From NCBI GenBank assembly GCA_965602225.1, contig CBFCYE010000018.1:1-52686 (forward strand): 52,686 nucleotides of DNA, read 5' to 3'. The translations under genes and the position numbers were made by a program. Numbering within the stretch: position 1 is the stretch's first letter; each line of letters starts with the position of its first letter. Of the stretch, positions 7,105 to 14,808 are shown one piece after another. This DNA comes from Tenderia sp965602225. Lineage in GTDB: Bacteria > Pseudomonadota > Gammaproteobacteria > Tenderiales > Tenderiaceae. The notes beneath the pieces are model-generated. The model ran no database searches. It saw only the letters and a list, made by a program, of their open reading frames with translations, and had not been told where the DNA came from.

Positions 7105-8682
7105 GTGATGATGAGTGGTCAAATATCAGAGCGAATAGTTACTGCAATAATGGCATTTATGGTTTTGATGCTTGTTGGCTGCGGCACCCCAGAGAATGGT
7201 GCTGCGGTAGATAGTGTTGCACCTGGTATTGATGCTGTTGTCACCGGGATACAGGATGAGTCGATAGCCGTAAATGATGAAGCTGGAAGCCAGGCTTTAA
7301 TTGAATCGGATAGCACCGCATCGTCTTCGCCCATTGTTGTTGCTAATGACGTTGTTGTCAAAAGTGAAACTGGTTCGGTGATGATGTTATTAACTGACGC
7401 GCCAAATTCTGAGTTTTCGGAAATAAATCTTACGATTACTAAACTTGAACTGCTTGGTGGTGAGCAGGGTAGCGCCACCCTTTTTAGTGGCTGGCGTAAA
7501 ATAGACTTGTTAAGTTTGCGAAGTTTTTCAAACCTGTTTTCTATGAGCAGTGATGTAGCACCGGGCATATATCACAAAATCCGTATGCGTCTTGATGATA
7601 TCGAGTTGGTCCGCCGTGATGCGGCAGGTGAGATTATTGAAACAATACACCCCAAACTGGTTGCAAACGGAAAGCTGGATTTTAATCCACGTGGAGAATT
7701 TGTAGTTGCTCCAGGCAAGAGTCTGGTTATCCAGCTAGATATGGATGCAGAAAAATCACTGCATCTGGTCAAGACGGGCGGTGGTAATGGTAAGAAACCG
7801 GCTGGCAAGGGAAAAAATGAGTATATATTTCGTCCGGTAGTTTTTATCGATATCGTCGATATGGTTGATTATGGTGGCAAGCTGGTTAGGGTTGAAGGTG
7901 ATGTTAATTCGATAGACCCACAAACTCAGTCCGTTAAGGTATGTAACCTCAAAAATTTCGATGGCGCAGAGTGTGTGTTGGTTAGTCTGAATGGTGCGAC
8001 AACAGTTTATGATGAAAATGGCGAATTAATTACGCTTGATCAATTACAGAATCTTGAGCGGGGAATCGCGATTGGTTATATGAATATTGAAAATGGCCAG
8101 GGCTATATGAATGCGGTTGCACTAGAGTTGGGCCCAGTGCGTGCGTTCTTTCATGTTAAGGGTGATGTAACAAGACCACCTGTTGACGATAGTAATCTTT
8201 TCTATTTTAGTATTGATCCAGGCCAAAGCTTTATTGCTGGAACTGAGTTCAGAGTATTGCCTGCACAAGGGGCGAAGTTGTTTTCCAGTCAAGGTGAATT
8301 GTTGCCTTGGTCTGCGGTGACGACAGGGCGGATTGTTGAGATTGAAGGCGTGCTTGATAGGAGGGCGGTCGAGGGTTACACCTTTGAGGCGACTGTAGTC
8401 TATCTTGATATGAGTCAGGCGGCTGAGCAGTTGGCGGGTGAGGTCAGTAATCTTGATTTAACTGCAATGAGTTTTGATGTAACCACCGCTGAGCTTGGCG
8501 ATCGTTGTGTTGTTGCTGCTGAGAATGTCTCGTTGTACATGGTGAGTGGTGGCCAGGATGGATTGAGTGGTAGTCGAATTAATTTTTCTGCTGTGCAGAA
8601 TGGCGACAGCGTGGATCTGTATGGTGCCTTTGGTTCAGGCGGTTGTTTTATCGCAGATGATATTTTGGTTACGACAATGTGA
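7105..8682 (+). CDS. Lipoprotein with DUF4382 domain and DUF5666-like C-terminal region
   Basis: Exported lipoprotein of 525 residues. The signal peptide ends in the lipobox LVGC (Cys at about 26, then GTPEN; no Asp at +2, so outer-membrane sorting is possible). The DUF4382 domain spans about 90-250: SVMMLLTDAP, the INLTITKLEL strand and the GIYHKIRMRLDDIEL segment. After a Lys/Gly-rich loop come beta-rich segments resembling DUF5666 (KLVRVEGDVNSIDPQ, IVEIEGVLDRRAVEG, and another near 440). Function of these families is unknown; DUF4382 proteins are surface or periplasmic. A second ATG directly follows the first. A CRP-type class II promoter lies upstream and the gene appears to be transcribed alone. 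Confidence 0.85.
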   Translation: MMMSGQISERIVTAIMAFMVLMLVGCGTPENGAAVDSVAPGIDAVVTGIQDESIAVNDEAGSQALIESDSTASSSPIVVANDVVVKSETGSVMMLLTDAPNSEFSEINLTITKLELLGGEQGSATLFSGWRKIDLLSLRSFSNLFSMSSDVAPGIYHKIRMRLDDIELVRRDAAGEIIETIHPKLVANGKLDFNPRGEFVVAPGKSLVIQLDMDAEKSLHLVKTGGGNGKKPAGKGKNEYIFRPVVFIDIVDMVDYGGKLVRVEGDVNSIDPQTQSVKVCNLKNFDGAECVLVSLNGATTVYDENGELITLDQLQNLERGIAIGYMNIENGQGYMNAVALELGPVRAFFHVKGDVTRPPVDDSNLFYFSIDPGQSFIAGTEFRVLPAQGAKLFSSQGELLPWSAVTTGRIVEIEGVLDRRAVEGYTFEATVVYLDMSQAAEQLAGEVSNLDLTAMSFDVTTAELGDRCVVAAENVSLYMVSGGQDGLSGSRINFSAVQNGDSVDLYGAFGSGGCFIADDILVTTM

Positions 8683-8786
8683 GTTGGTTTCTTGGTTGGA
8701 GCTGTGAACATGCCTTTGACCGCAGATATCATTTGTCATAATGCCACATCGCGCGGCGTTTTTTATTTTTTGGGCTGGTAATCAGA

Positions 8787-9407
8787 CTAGCCTGTTTTCC
8801 TATCTTGTTGGTCTTCAATAAAAATAACTGAGTGTGACTGCTTTCCATTTTGTGGAATGTGCGCAACACAAAACCCCTTGTCTGTGGCGCTTAGGTGTAG
8901 CCTCAGGCTGGCAGTGCTGGGTTGCTCCATGGCCCATTCCGGGCGAAAGGTAAGGCCACAGCTATTTCCCGCCAGTGCAGCACCACGTAGGTCCTGCATG
9001 GCATGATGGTCGGCATGATTGACCCAACTTAGAACCGCAGCACAGGTGCCTGAACGTAGTGCATGTTCAACTGCCCACAGTCCGTTGCTGGTGGCATGTG
9101 GGTGAATCATAAGTAGATGCGATAGATCAATGCCTACAGCGGCGAGTTGTCGCGAACTTGGTGCATTAGGTGGTGCAATCATCGCCAGCCAGCGCTTGGC
9201 CTGGCTGAGCCTGGCAAGGGCTGGCCAGAGTAAGGGCAGGGCAAAGTGGCTGTCCTCAGGACAAAATATTTCGGTGATTCCGCCAACAGGCCAGCCGCCA
9301 TGAGGCAGCATGAAATCTAGCGCGGCATTGCCACTGCTGATGGACTGATTGTCAGGCTGGTTCATGCTGCCTTGGCTGAAATCGAAATTAAGGTTGGCGG
9401 GTTTCAT
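8787..9407 (-). CDS. sulA: SulA/ImuA-family SOS protein, probable cell-division inhibitor SulA
   Basis: RecA-like SulA-family protein of 206 residues. SulA blocks FtsZ polymerisation during the SOS response. GGWPVGGITEIF (about 37-48) and RWLAMIAPPNAPSS (about 72-85), followed by GIDLSHLLMIHP, are the conserved blocks. The ATG overlaps the lexA stop as ATGA, so the two genes are one SOS-controlled unit, as in pseudomonads where sulA follows lexA. The family also contains ImuA, the translesion-synthesis accessory protein, but no imuB or dnaE2 follows here; the neighbour downstream is on the opposite strand. SulA is the better call. Confidence 0.75.
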   Translation of the reverse strand: MKPANLNFDFSQGSMNQPDNQSISSGNAALDFMLPHGGWPVGGITEIFCPEDSHFALPLLWPALARLSQAKRWLAMIAPPNAPSSRQLAAVGIDLSHLLMIHPHATSNGLWAVEHALRSGTCAAVLSWVNHADHHAMQDLRGAALAGNSCGLTFRPEWAMEQPSTASLRLHLSATDKGFCVAHIPQNGKQSHSVIFIEDQQDRKTG

Positions 9408-10006
9408 AGCTCTGCTCCTTGACGAATGATTCCAACTGCAATGCCTTCAATAGCCAGTTCCTGCTCACGCAGGTCGACCCGAATGGGTTCAAAATCGGGG
9501 TTTTCAGCAATCAGGTTGACGATGTTGCCACGCTGCTTGAAGCGTTTGACGGTGACCTCATCATCAAGTCTGGCGACGACTATCTGGCCATTATTGGCTG
9601 TTTGGCAATGATGAACAGCCAGCAGGTCACCATCGAGAATGCCGATATCACGCATGCTCATGCCGCTAACGCGGAGCAGGTAATCAGGCATGGGATGAAA
9701 TAGCTGTGGATCGATCTTGAGGTGATCTTCTATATGTTCCTGAGCCAGGATAGGTTCGCCTGCAGCAACACGGCCAACCAGAGGCAGACCTTCTTTTTCC
9801 AATAGGCGGATGCCGCGTGACGAGCCGGACATCAGTTCAATTACGCCCTTGCGTGCCAGGGCCTTCAGGTGGTCCTCAGCGGCGTTGGCAGAGCGAAAGC
9901 CAAGCGATTCGGCTATTTCGGCGCGGGTAGGGGGCATGCCTGTTTCGCTGATGAAATCCTTGATCAGCTGCAATATTTGTTGCTGTCTTGCGGTTAGCTT
10001 GGTCAT
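9404..10006 (-). CDS. lexA: SOS response transcriptional repressor LexA
   Basis: Repressor of 200 residues. The N-terminal winged helix (about 1-68) includes the recognition region RAEIAESLGFRSANAAEDHL. The C-terminal S24 self-cleavage domain has the A82-G83 scissile bond in GRVAAGEP, catalytic Ser117 in SGMSMRDIGI and Lys154 in VTVKRF. RecA-ssDNA filaments trigger its autocleavage. Two LexA boxes lie directly upstream (10017-10032 and 10036-10051), so it represses itself and sulA. Confidence 0.97.
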   Translation of the reverse strand: MTKLTARQQQILQLIKDFISETGMPPTRAEIAESLGFRSANAAEDHLKALARKGVIELMSGSSRGIRLLEKEGLPLVGRVAAGEPILAQEHIEDHLKIDPQLFHPMPDYLLRVSGMSMRDIGILDGDLLAVHHCQTANNGQIVVARLDDEVTVKRFKQRGNIVNLIAENPDFEPIRVDLREQELAIEGIAVGIIRQGAEL

Positions 10007-10016
10007 TTCAAAATGC

Positions 10017-10032
10017 CTGAGTATCCATACAG
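10017..10032 (-). promoter_or_regulatory. LexA box 1 (SOS operator) of lexA-sulA
   Basis: CTGTATGGATACTCAG read on the minus strand: CTG-N10-CAG with 16-base spacing, starting 11 bp upstream of the lexA ATG. It fits the gammaproteobacterial SOS consensus with one change in the distal half (TCAG for ACAG). Confidence 0.75.
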
Positions 10033-10035
10033 TAG

Positions 10036-10051
10036 CTGTAAGTATACACAG
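10036..10051. promoter_or_regulatory. LexA box 2 (SOS operator) of lexA-sulA
   Basis: CTGTAAGTATACACAG has both perfect half sites, CTGT and ACAG, with the usual 8-base AT-rich centre. It is 3 bp from box 1, so two LexA dimers would bind next to each other, as at E. coli lexA. Confidence 0.85.
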
Positions 10052-10104
10052 TGTTTTTGCCGCTGCAACCCCGTCAGCGTTTGCGAGGCTGATTTAGTTC
10101 GGGC

Positions 10105-11844
10105 TTACTCGATGAAACCGCGGGTTGCAGGGTCGACTGCTGCAGGTGTGACTTGTTCGGGCTGCGTGGTATTGATTGTAGATTCGAGCTGGATGATTTC
10201 ACTATCAGTGAGCTGTGCATCCACATCACCCACCAGCTCAGTTGTGGCTTCGTTTGCAGTGCTCTCAACCGTGGGCTCAACAAAGCGGGTCATTGGTGTA
10301 ATCGCTTCAGGGGCGATGATCATGCTGCTTGATCCAAAATCTTTTACTGGTGTCTCAAACTGTTGCACCGATTTTTCTGTATCAGGTGATTGTGCTGTGT
10401 TGGCGTGTTTATTTATGCCGTTATTATTTGCAGTGTAATAATTAAAAGTAACCGCCACGGCTACGATAATGAGCCCAAAAAAGACATTGCGTAAAAAGTT
10501 GCTGGTTTTGGAGTGGGTTTTTTCCTGAGGCACACGTCTATCTATGGCAACTGCGTTTTGTTTGGCCGGTTTGTAGGCATAGGTGCTAATGTTTTGTTTG
10601 GCACCATCGGTAACGCTTGTCTTTTCGACTTTATGCAGATCTTCGTTGTCAGAAAAATCATTCTCATCAAATTGTTTAACAGCGTCGCCCCAGTGTTCGG
10701 CAAGGGAGCAGAATTGATTGCCGTGTTCATTGGTGTTTATGTCAGCTTCTGAAATAGGCATTTCTGTTTCGGCAGCAAGCTTATTCATTTGCTCGTCTGC
10801 CATCTGGCTGATAACCGTTGTCATACCACCATCGAGAATGAAGGCATCGAAGCCATTACGATTGAGTAGAAAGGCGGCGACTGTGCTGCGGCTGCCGTCG
10901 TCACAACAAATAATATATTTACGACGTTGACTGAGCTGTTTTAGTTTGAGGCGTAGCAGCGGCAGTGGGATGTTGCGGCTGTCGGGAATGTGGAGTTCGT
11001 TGAACTCGTCCTCAAGACGAATATCAATAAATTCTGCGCCAGTGGCAACCATTGCCTGTGCATCGTCTAACGAGACGGTCTCAAGCAGTGGTTGAGCCAA
11101 TAATTCTGAAAAATCATTTTTCGACAGACGCATTAAGTTGCCTGATTCATTCATTGTAATGGTCGCGTTACGGTTTGAGTGCGTCAGAATCGATTCTTCA
11201 CCAAAGGCATCGCCTTCGCCTAGTTCCGCTAGTTTTATTTCCTTTGAGCCAGTCGAGGGTTTGCGTGACACTGTGGCGCTGCCATTTTTGATGACATAGT
11301 AAAATTCATCATGGTCGTCTTGCGAGATGACCACATCACCCTTGTTGAAATGAACCTCGTTCATGCGTCCAAGCAAGGTGTTTATTTGTTGTTCTGAAAA
11401 ACGTGACAAGCCGCGTGACTTCAGCAGCTGATTTAACCATTCGTGATCCTTGCTGCTTTCAATTTCGCTGACAACATAGGCGTTAGGGTTGGTCCAGTTG
11501 AGAAATAGATCGAGCATGTCAGCGTCAAAGCTAATCAGGGTGGATTGTTCAACAGCACTAGCGCTGGCTTGTTTGTCTGAATGGCGGCTAATAGGCTTGC
11601 GTGCCTCGTTTGTACCGCTTTCAATAATGCTGGTTTTGCCAGCGCTGTGCAGTTCAATTTTTCCTTTGACCAGATAGAAAAGTTGATCGCCGGTGTCATC
11701 ATCGCTGAACAGTGGTGTGCCGGGTGACAGATTGATAGTAATGGCGGTGCGTAATAGTTCCTGTGCATCGTCATCGCTTAATTTTCCAAGCGGAGCAAAT
11801 TGCCTTAGTTGTGTGCTGTTAATTAATTGTGTTGCTTGCTTCAT
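10105..11844 (-). CDS. Two cyclic-nucleotide-binding domains, rhodanese domain and C-terminal membrane anchor
   Basis: A 579-residue multidomain protein. A first cNMP-binding-like fold lies at about 10-115. A second, better conserved one at about 140-255 contains the phosphate-cassette-like segment FGEESILTHSNRNA. A rhodanese domain at about 262-355 has catalytic Cys314 in CCDDGSRS, the normal CxxGxR loop. A polar linker and one membrane segment follow (about 448-470, FFGLIIVAVAVTF), leaving a Thr/Glu/Pro-rich tail of about 105 residues outside. An inside N-terminus would place the sensor and sulfur-transfer domains in the cytoplasm. GGAGAT upstream supports the ATG. The combination suggests redox or sulfur status coupled to cyclic nucleotide, but the role is unknown. 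Confidence 0.8.
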   Translation of the reverse strand: MKQATQLINSTQLRQFAPLGKLSDDDAQELLRTAITINLSPGTPLFSDDDTGDQLFYLVKGKIELHSAGKTSIIESGTNEARKPISRHSDKQASASAVEQSTLISFDADMLDLFLNWTNPNAYVVSEIESSKDHEWLNQLLKSRGLSRFSEQQINTLLGRMNEVHFNKGDVVISQDDHDEFYYVIKNGSATVSRKPSTGSKEIKLAELGEGDAFGEESILTHSNRNATITMNESGNLMRLSKNDFSELLAQPLLETVSLDDAQAMVATGAEFIDIRLEDEFNELHIPDSRNIPLPLLRLKLKQLSQRRKYIICCDDGSRSTVAAFLLNRNGFDAFILDGGMTTVISQMADEQMNKLAAETEMPISEADINTNEHGNQFCSLAEHWGDAVKQFDENDFSDNEDLHKVEKTSVTDGAKQNISTYAYKPAKQNAVAIDRRVPQEKTHSKTSNFLRNVFFGLIIVAVAVTFNYYTANNNGINKHANTAQSPDTEKSVQQFETPVKDFGSSSMIIAPEAITPMTRFVEPTVESTANEATTELVGDVDAQLTDSEIIQLESTINTTQPEQVTPAAVDPATRGFIE

Positions 11845-11941
11845 TTGGATCTCCGGTATACATCTCTGAGCGGTCTGTCATTTAAAATGCTCTTTATTTA
11901 CTAATGTTTTCGGTATTTTATAAGCTTTTGTTAGTTTTGCT

Positions 11942-11957
11942 TGTGATCAAGGTCTCA
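11942..11957. promoter_or_regulatory. CRP-like site upstream of the cNMP/rhodanese gene
   Basis: TGTGATCAAGGTCTCA matches TGTGA-N6-TCACA at 9 of 10 core bases. It lies about 100 bp upstream of the minus-strand ATG at 11844 and about 180 bp from the plus-strand gene at 12137. No clear -10 element at fixed spacing was found, so this is weaker than the sites at 7018 and 36691. Confidence 0.35.
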
Positions 11958-12136
11958 CTTTGTGTGTGAGCCATGTGGCGAAATGAGTAAAAAAATAGAT
12001 AGGTTCTAACTTGGCTATTTGTTGTGCTAGAGGCTATACAAATAAAAGGGCGCTGTCTGCGTCTAAATATAATCTATATGAATACCGCTTGGCAGTTGAA
12101 TTGTACCCCAGAGGAAGAGGGTAGGGAGGTAATAAG

Positions 12137-12439
12137 ATGTCTGAACTGGCTGTTGTGATTGGTGCCTGGTATCGAGAGCCAGGTGGGCAAGCGTTTGAGG
12201 TGGTCGCCGTGGATACTGATTCCGCGACCATAGAAATTCAATATTTTGAAGGTGAAGTAGCCGAATTGGAATTCGATGTCTGGGGCGAGATGCAGCTGGT
12301 GGCGATAGAGCCGCCGGAAGACTGGACCGGTGCCTATGAAGAGCTAGAAACCGATGATCTGGGTTACAGCGACAGCGCTATTCATCCCGAAAATTGGGCC
12401 GGGCCATTGGAAGTGCTTGATACAGAAGATTCACTCTAG
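12137..12439 (+). CDS. Small conserved acidic protein (DUF6763-like)
   Basis: A 100-residue, strongly acidic cytoplasmic protein. The N-terminal half, GAWYREPGGQAFEVVAVD followed by TIEIQYFEGEVAELEFD, looks like a small beta-barrel or SH3-like fold. The tail is rich in Asp, Glu and Trp. It resembles the uncharacterised gammaproteobacterial family DUF6763; I am fairly but not fully sure of that name. A strong GGGAGGT ribosome site precedes the ATG. pcm begins 2 bases after the stop, so the two are probably co-transcribed. Confidence 0.75.
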   Translation: MSELAVVIGAWYREPGGQAFEVVAVDTDSATIEIQYFEGEVAELEFDVWGEMQLVAIEPPEDWTGAYEELETDDLGYSDSAIHPENWAGPLEVLDTEDSL

Positions 12440-12441
12440 CC

Positions 12442-13119
12442 GTGTTAACTGTTAAAGAAATGATTGAAGTTATTGATATTGAGGCCAAAAGTACGCTTCC
12501 GTGGACCGGCAGGCAGAAAATATCAGATCAGGTTCTGGCTGCGATGGCCAAGGTTCCTCGTCATGAATTTGTCCCAGCTGAGCTGCGCCATTCAGCCTAT
12601 GATAATAGTCCTTTGCCGATTGGATATGGGCAGACAATCTCGCAGCCCTTCATTGTCGCCCTGATGACCGACCTGCTTGGTTTGCAGGGGGGCGAGGTGG
12701 TGCTTGAGGTAGGCACTGGTTCTGGTTATCAGGCTGCGGTGCTTTCGCTGCTGGCAAAAAAGATTTATGGCATGGAAAATGTGGCGCAGCTGGTTGTGGC
12801 GGCTAGAAAGCGATTGCATTGCCTGGGCTATGACAATATTGAGCTTGTTTGGGGTAATGGCTATCAGGGCCTGCCTGACAAGGCGCCATTTGATGCGATT
12901 TTGGTCGCTGCGGCGTCCCCCTACGTGCCGAAGGCGCTGCTGGACCAACTACGGCCGGGCGGAAAGATGGTCATCCCGATTACAGGGCGTGGTTATGCTC
13001 AGGAGCTAAAGCTGCTGCAAAAATCCCCCCAGGGCGACATAGAAACCAAGGTTGTGTTGCCCGTTGCCTTTGTTCCCCTTGTAGATCAAACCTTTTCAGA
13101 TGCATCGATGCACGCATAA
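12442..13119 (+). CDS. pcm: Protein-L-isoaspartate O-methyltransferase
   Basis: SAM-dependent repair enzyme that methylates isoaspartyl residues in damaged proteins. It has 225 residues, slightly above the usual 208-220. The GQTISQPFIVALMTDLL segment (about 63-79) and SAM motif I VLEVGTGSGYQAAVL (about 87-101) are canonical, followed by NGYQGLPDKAPFDAILVAAA and the LRPGGKMVIPI post-motif. The start is GTG; ATG 12460 is an in-frame alternative six codons later. It follows the DUF6763-like gene by 2 bases. Unlike many gammaproteobacteria, surE, nlpD and rpoS are not next to it. Confidence 0.93.
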   Translation: MLTVKEMIEVIDIEAKSTLPWTGRQKISDQVLAAMAKVPRHEFVPAELRHSAYDNSPLPIGYGQTISQPFIVALMTDLLGLQGGEVVLEVGTGSGYQAAVLSLLAKKIYGMENVAQLVVAARKRLHCLGYDNIELVWGNGYQGLPDKAPFDAILVAAASPYVPKALLDQLRPGGKMVIPITGRGYAQELKLLQKSPQGDIETKVVLPVAFVPLVDQTFSDASMHA

Positions 13120-13120
13120 A

Positions 13121-13137
13121 TAAACCGCACCGGTTTA
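13121..13137 (+). repeat. Short hairpin after pcm
   Basis: TAAACCG-CAC-CGGTTTA is a perfect 7-bp inverted repeat immediately after the pcm stop. It has no T-run behind it, so it is either a weak transcript end or an operator. Confidence 0.35.
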
Positions 13138-13213
13138 AAATTCCTAAAGTAAATTAGGTTAATAGGAGATAGTATTGGCATGATTGAATCAATTGTGCTG
13201 AATGGAGCGAAAG

Positions 13214-13738
13214 ATGGCGGTTAATGGCAAGAGCTGTTTTGACAAGCTCGAAATGCTCGGCTCGGGCACGTCATATACGACAGAAATTGCTGACATGCTC
13301 GAACGTGCGGACATGTTCAGAGATATGACGCGCACTGAAGTAGATGTCTTTGCCCACTATGTTCAGGCTTACAAGGCTCCAAAAGGTGCCGAAGTCTTGA
13401 TGGAGGGTGACCGCGAGAGTTATTTGTTTGTCGTTGCTGAGGGCAAGCTGGATATCCTTAAGCAAACGGGTGAGGCATCGGGCGAAAAGAAAAAGATTGC
13501 AACGGTCAGGTCAGGTAAAACCATAGGTGAAATGTCGTTGTTAGATGGCCTGCCTCATTCGGCAACCGCAGTCGTGGTTGAGCCAACGGTTTTATTGCTG
13601 GTGACCAAAACCAATTTCGATCGTCTACTCAAGGAACAACCAGAGGTCGCGCTGAGGGTTGTTCATAAAATGGCGACTTTGATGAGTCTACGCCTGCGTC
13701 AAACCAGTGGTGTCTTGATTGATTATTTGAAAGATTAG
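13214..13738 (+). CDS. Single-domain cyclic-nucleotide-binding protein (no DNA-binding domain)
   Basis: A protein of 174 residues with one CRP-like nucleotide-binding domain (about 36-165). KAPKGAEVLMEGDRESYLFVVAEG is the N-terminal barrel, and IGEMSLLDGLPHSATA is the phosphate-binding cassette; the usual Arg before Ser/Thr-Ala is His here. The C-terminal helix RLRQTSGVLIDYLKD has no helix-turn-helix, so this is an effector or regulatory subunit, not a CRP-type activator. ATG 13214 is preferred because GGAG lies 6 bases upstream; ATG 13202 would overlap that site and lacks one. It lies 18 bases before the DUF2835 gene, probably in one transcript. Confidence 0.85.
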   Translation: MAVNGKSCFDKLEMLGSGTSYTTEIADMLERADMFRDMTRTEVDVFAHYVQAYKAPKGAEVLMEGDRESYLFVVAEGKLDILKQTGEASGEKKKIATVRSGKTIGEMSLLDGLPHSATAVVVEPTVLLLVTKTNFDRLLKEQPEVALRVVHKMATLMSLRLRQTSGVLIDYLKD

Positions 13739-13756
13739 TCTTAACCGCAGTCCGTC

Positions 13757-13981
13757 ATGTCCAATCGAAAAGTACATTTTGTTTTACATATCTCCGCTGA
13801 CAAATATATGGAAGTCTACACTGGCACCGTGCGAGACGTTGTCACCGTTGCCAGCGATGGTCGTAAAATCAGGTTTCCCGCCAATCTTCTCAGGCCTTTT
13901 GTTGGGCTGGATGGCATTCACGGCGAGTTCGTGATTGAATTCGATGACAACAACAAGTTCGTTGCAATCAATAAATTTTAA
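13757..13981 (+). CDS. DUF2835 family protein
   Basis: A 74-residue basic cytoplasmic protein. FVLHISADKYMEVYTGTV, IRFPANLLRPFVG and GIHGEFVIEFDDNNKFVAI are the conserved blocks of DUF2835, a small gammaproteobacterial family of unknown function whose pattern suggests a compact beta fold. It sits 14 bases before mazG, an arrangement consistent with one transcript from 13214 to 16108. Confidence 0.85.
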   Translation: MSNRKVHFVLHISADKYMEVYTGTVRDVVTVASDGRKIRFPANLLRPFVGLDGIHGEFVIEFDDNNKFVAINKF

Positions 13982-13995
13982 CGCTGGATGAATCA

Positions 13996-14808
13996 ATGAC
14001 CGAAATGCAGGGCCTGCTTGAGGTAATGGCGCGGCTACGTGACCCAGAACACGGTTGCCCGTGGGACAAGCAGCAGACATTCAAATCTATCCTGCCTTAT
14101 ACCCTTGAAGAGGTGTACGAGGTTGCCGATGCCATTGATCAAAATGACATGAGCAGTCTGCGTGAAGAGCTGGGTGACCTGCTGTTTCAGATTGTTTTTT
14201 ATGCGCAGATGGCAAAAGAGGCCGGTGAGTTTGAATTTTCCGACATTGCCACCGAGATCAGCGACAAACTGATTCAGCGTCATCCACATGTTTTTAGTGA
14301 TGCCGAAATCGAATCGGCCGAGGCTCAGAATCAGGCCTGGGAAAAACACAAAGAACGTGAGCGCCAGACCAAGGCGGCAAAACAAAATCGCCAGCCCAGT
14401 GTGTTGGACAATGTGCCTTTAGCTATTCCCGCTTTGATGCGCTCCGTCAAATTACAGCGTCGAGCTGCGCGCTTGGGGTTTGACTGGCCCAATGTTGAAC
14501 CCGTGCTGGAAAAAATTGAAGAAGAACTGGCCGAGGTGCGCGAAGTGCTAGCCGAGGGTGGTGATGCCGACAAGCTGCTGCACGAGGTCGGTGACCTGTT
14601 GTTTGCGTGTACCAACCTGGCCCGTCATGTCAAAGTCGATCCTGAAGTTGCAATGCGCGGCATCAACCACCGTTTTGAATCGCGTTTTCGCCGGGTCGAA
14701 GAATTAGCAGCACAACAGAACCAACAGCTCTCGGAAATGTCACTAGAAGAGATGGATAAACTTTGGGATCAAGCCAAGGCCGAGGAGGCCGCTGCACGTG
14801 AGTCTTAG
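13996..14808 (+). CDS. mazG: Nucleoside triphosphate pyrophosphohydrolase MazG
   Basis: Hydrolyses NTPs and dNTPs to NMP and PPi, a house-cleaning role, and in E. coli affects ppGpp levels. It has 270 residues and the full two-domain form. The N-terminal MazG domain has CPWDKQQTF (about 16-24), LEEVYEVADAID and REELGDLLFQIVF. The C-terminal domain (about 150-250) has the EEELAEVREVL and HEVGDLLFACTNLARH metal-binding helices. The 3' end overlaps the following cytochrome gene by 11 bases. Confidence 0.95.
   Translation: MTEMQGLLEVMARLRDPEHGCPWDKQQTFKSILPYTLEEVYEVADAIDQNDMSSLREELGDLLFQIVFYAQMAKEAGEFEFSDIATEISDKLIQRHPHVFSDAEIESAEAQNQAWEKHKERERQTKAAKQNRQPSVLDNVPLAIPALMRSVKLQRRAARLGFDWPNVEPVLEKIEEELAEVREVLAEGGDADKLLHEVGDLLFACTNLARHVKVDPEVAMRGINHRFESRFRRVEELAAQQNQQLSEMSLEEMDKLWDQAKAEEAAARES

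Noticed and set aside
8787..9407. Assignment of the SulA-family protein as ImuA
   Set aside because: No imuB or dnaE2 partner in the downstream direction and an ATGA overlap with lexA, as in lexA-sulA operons; ImuA remains a minor alternative.
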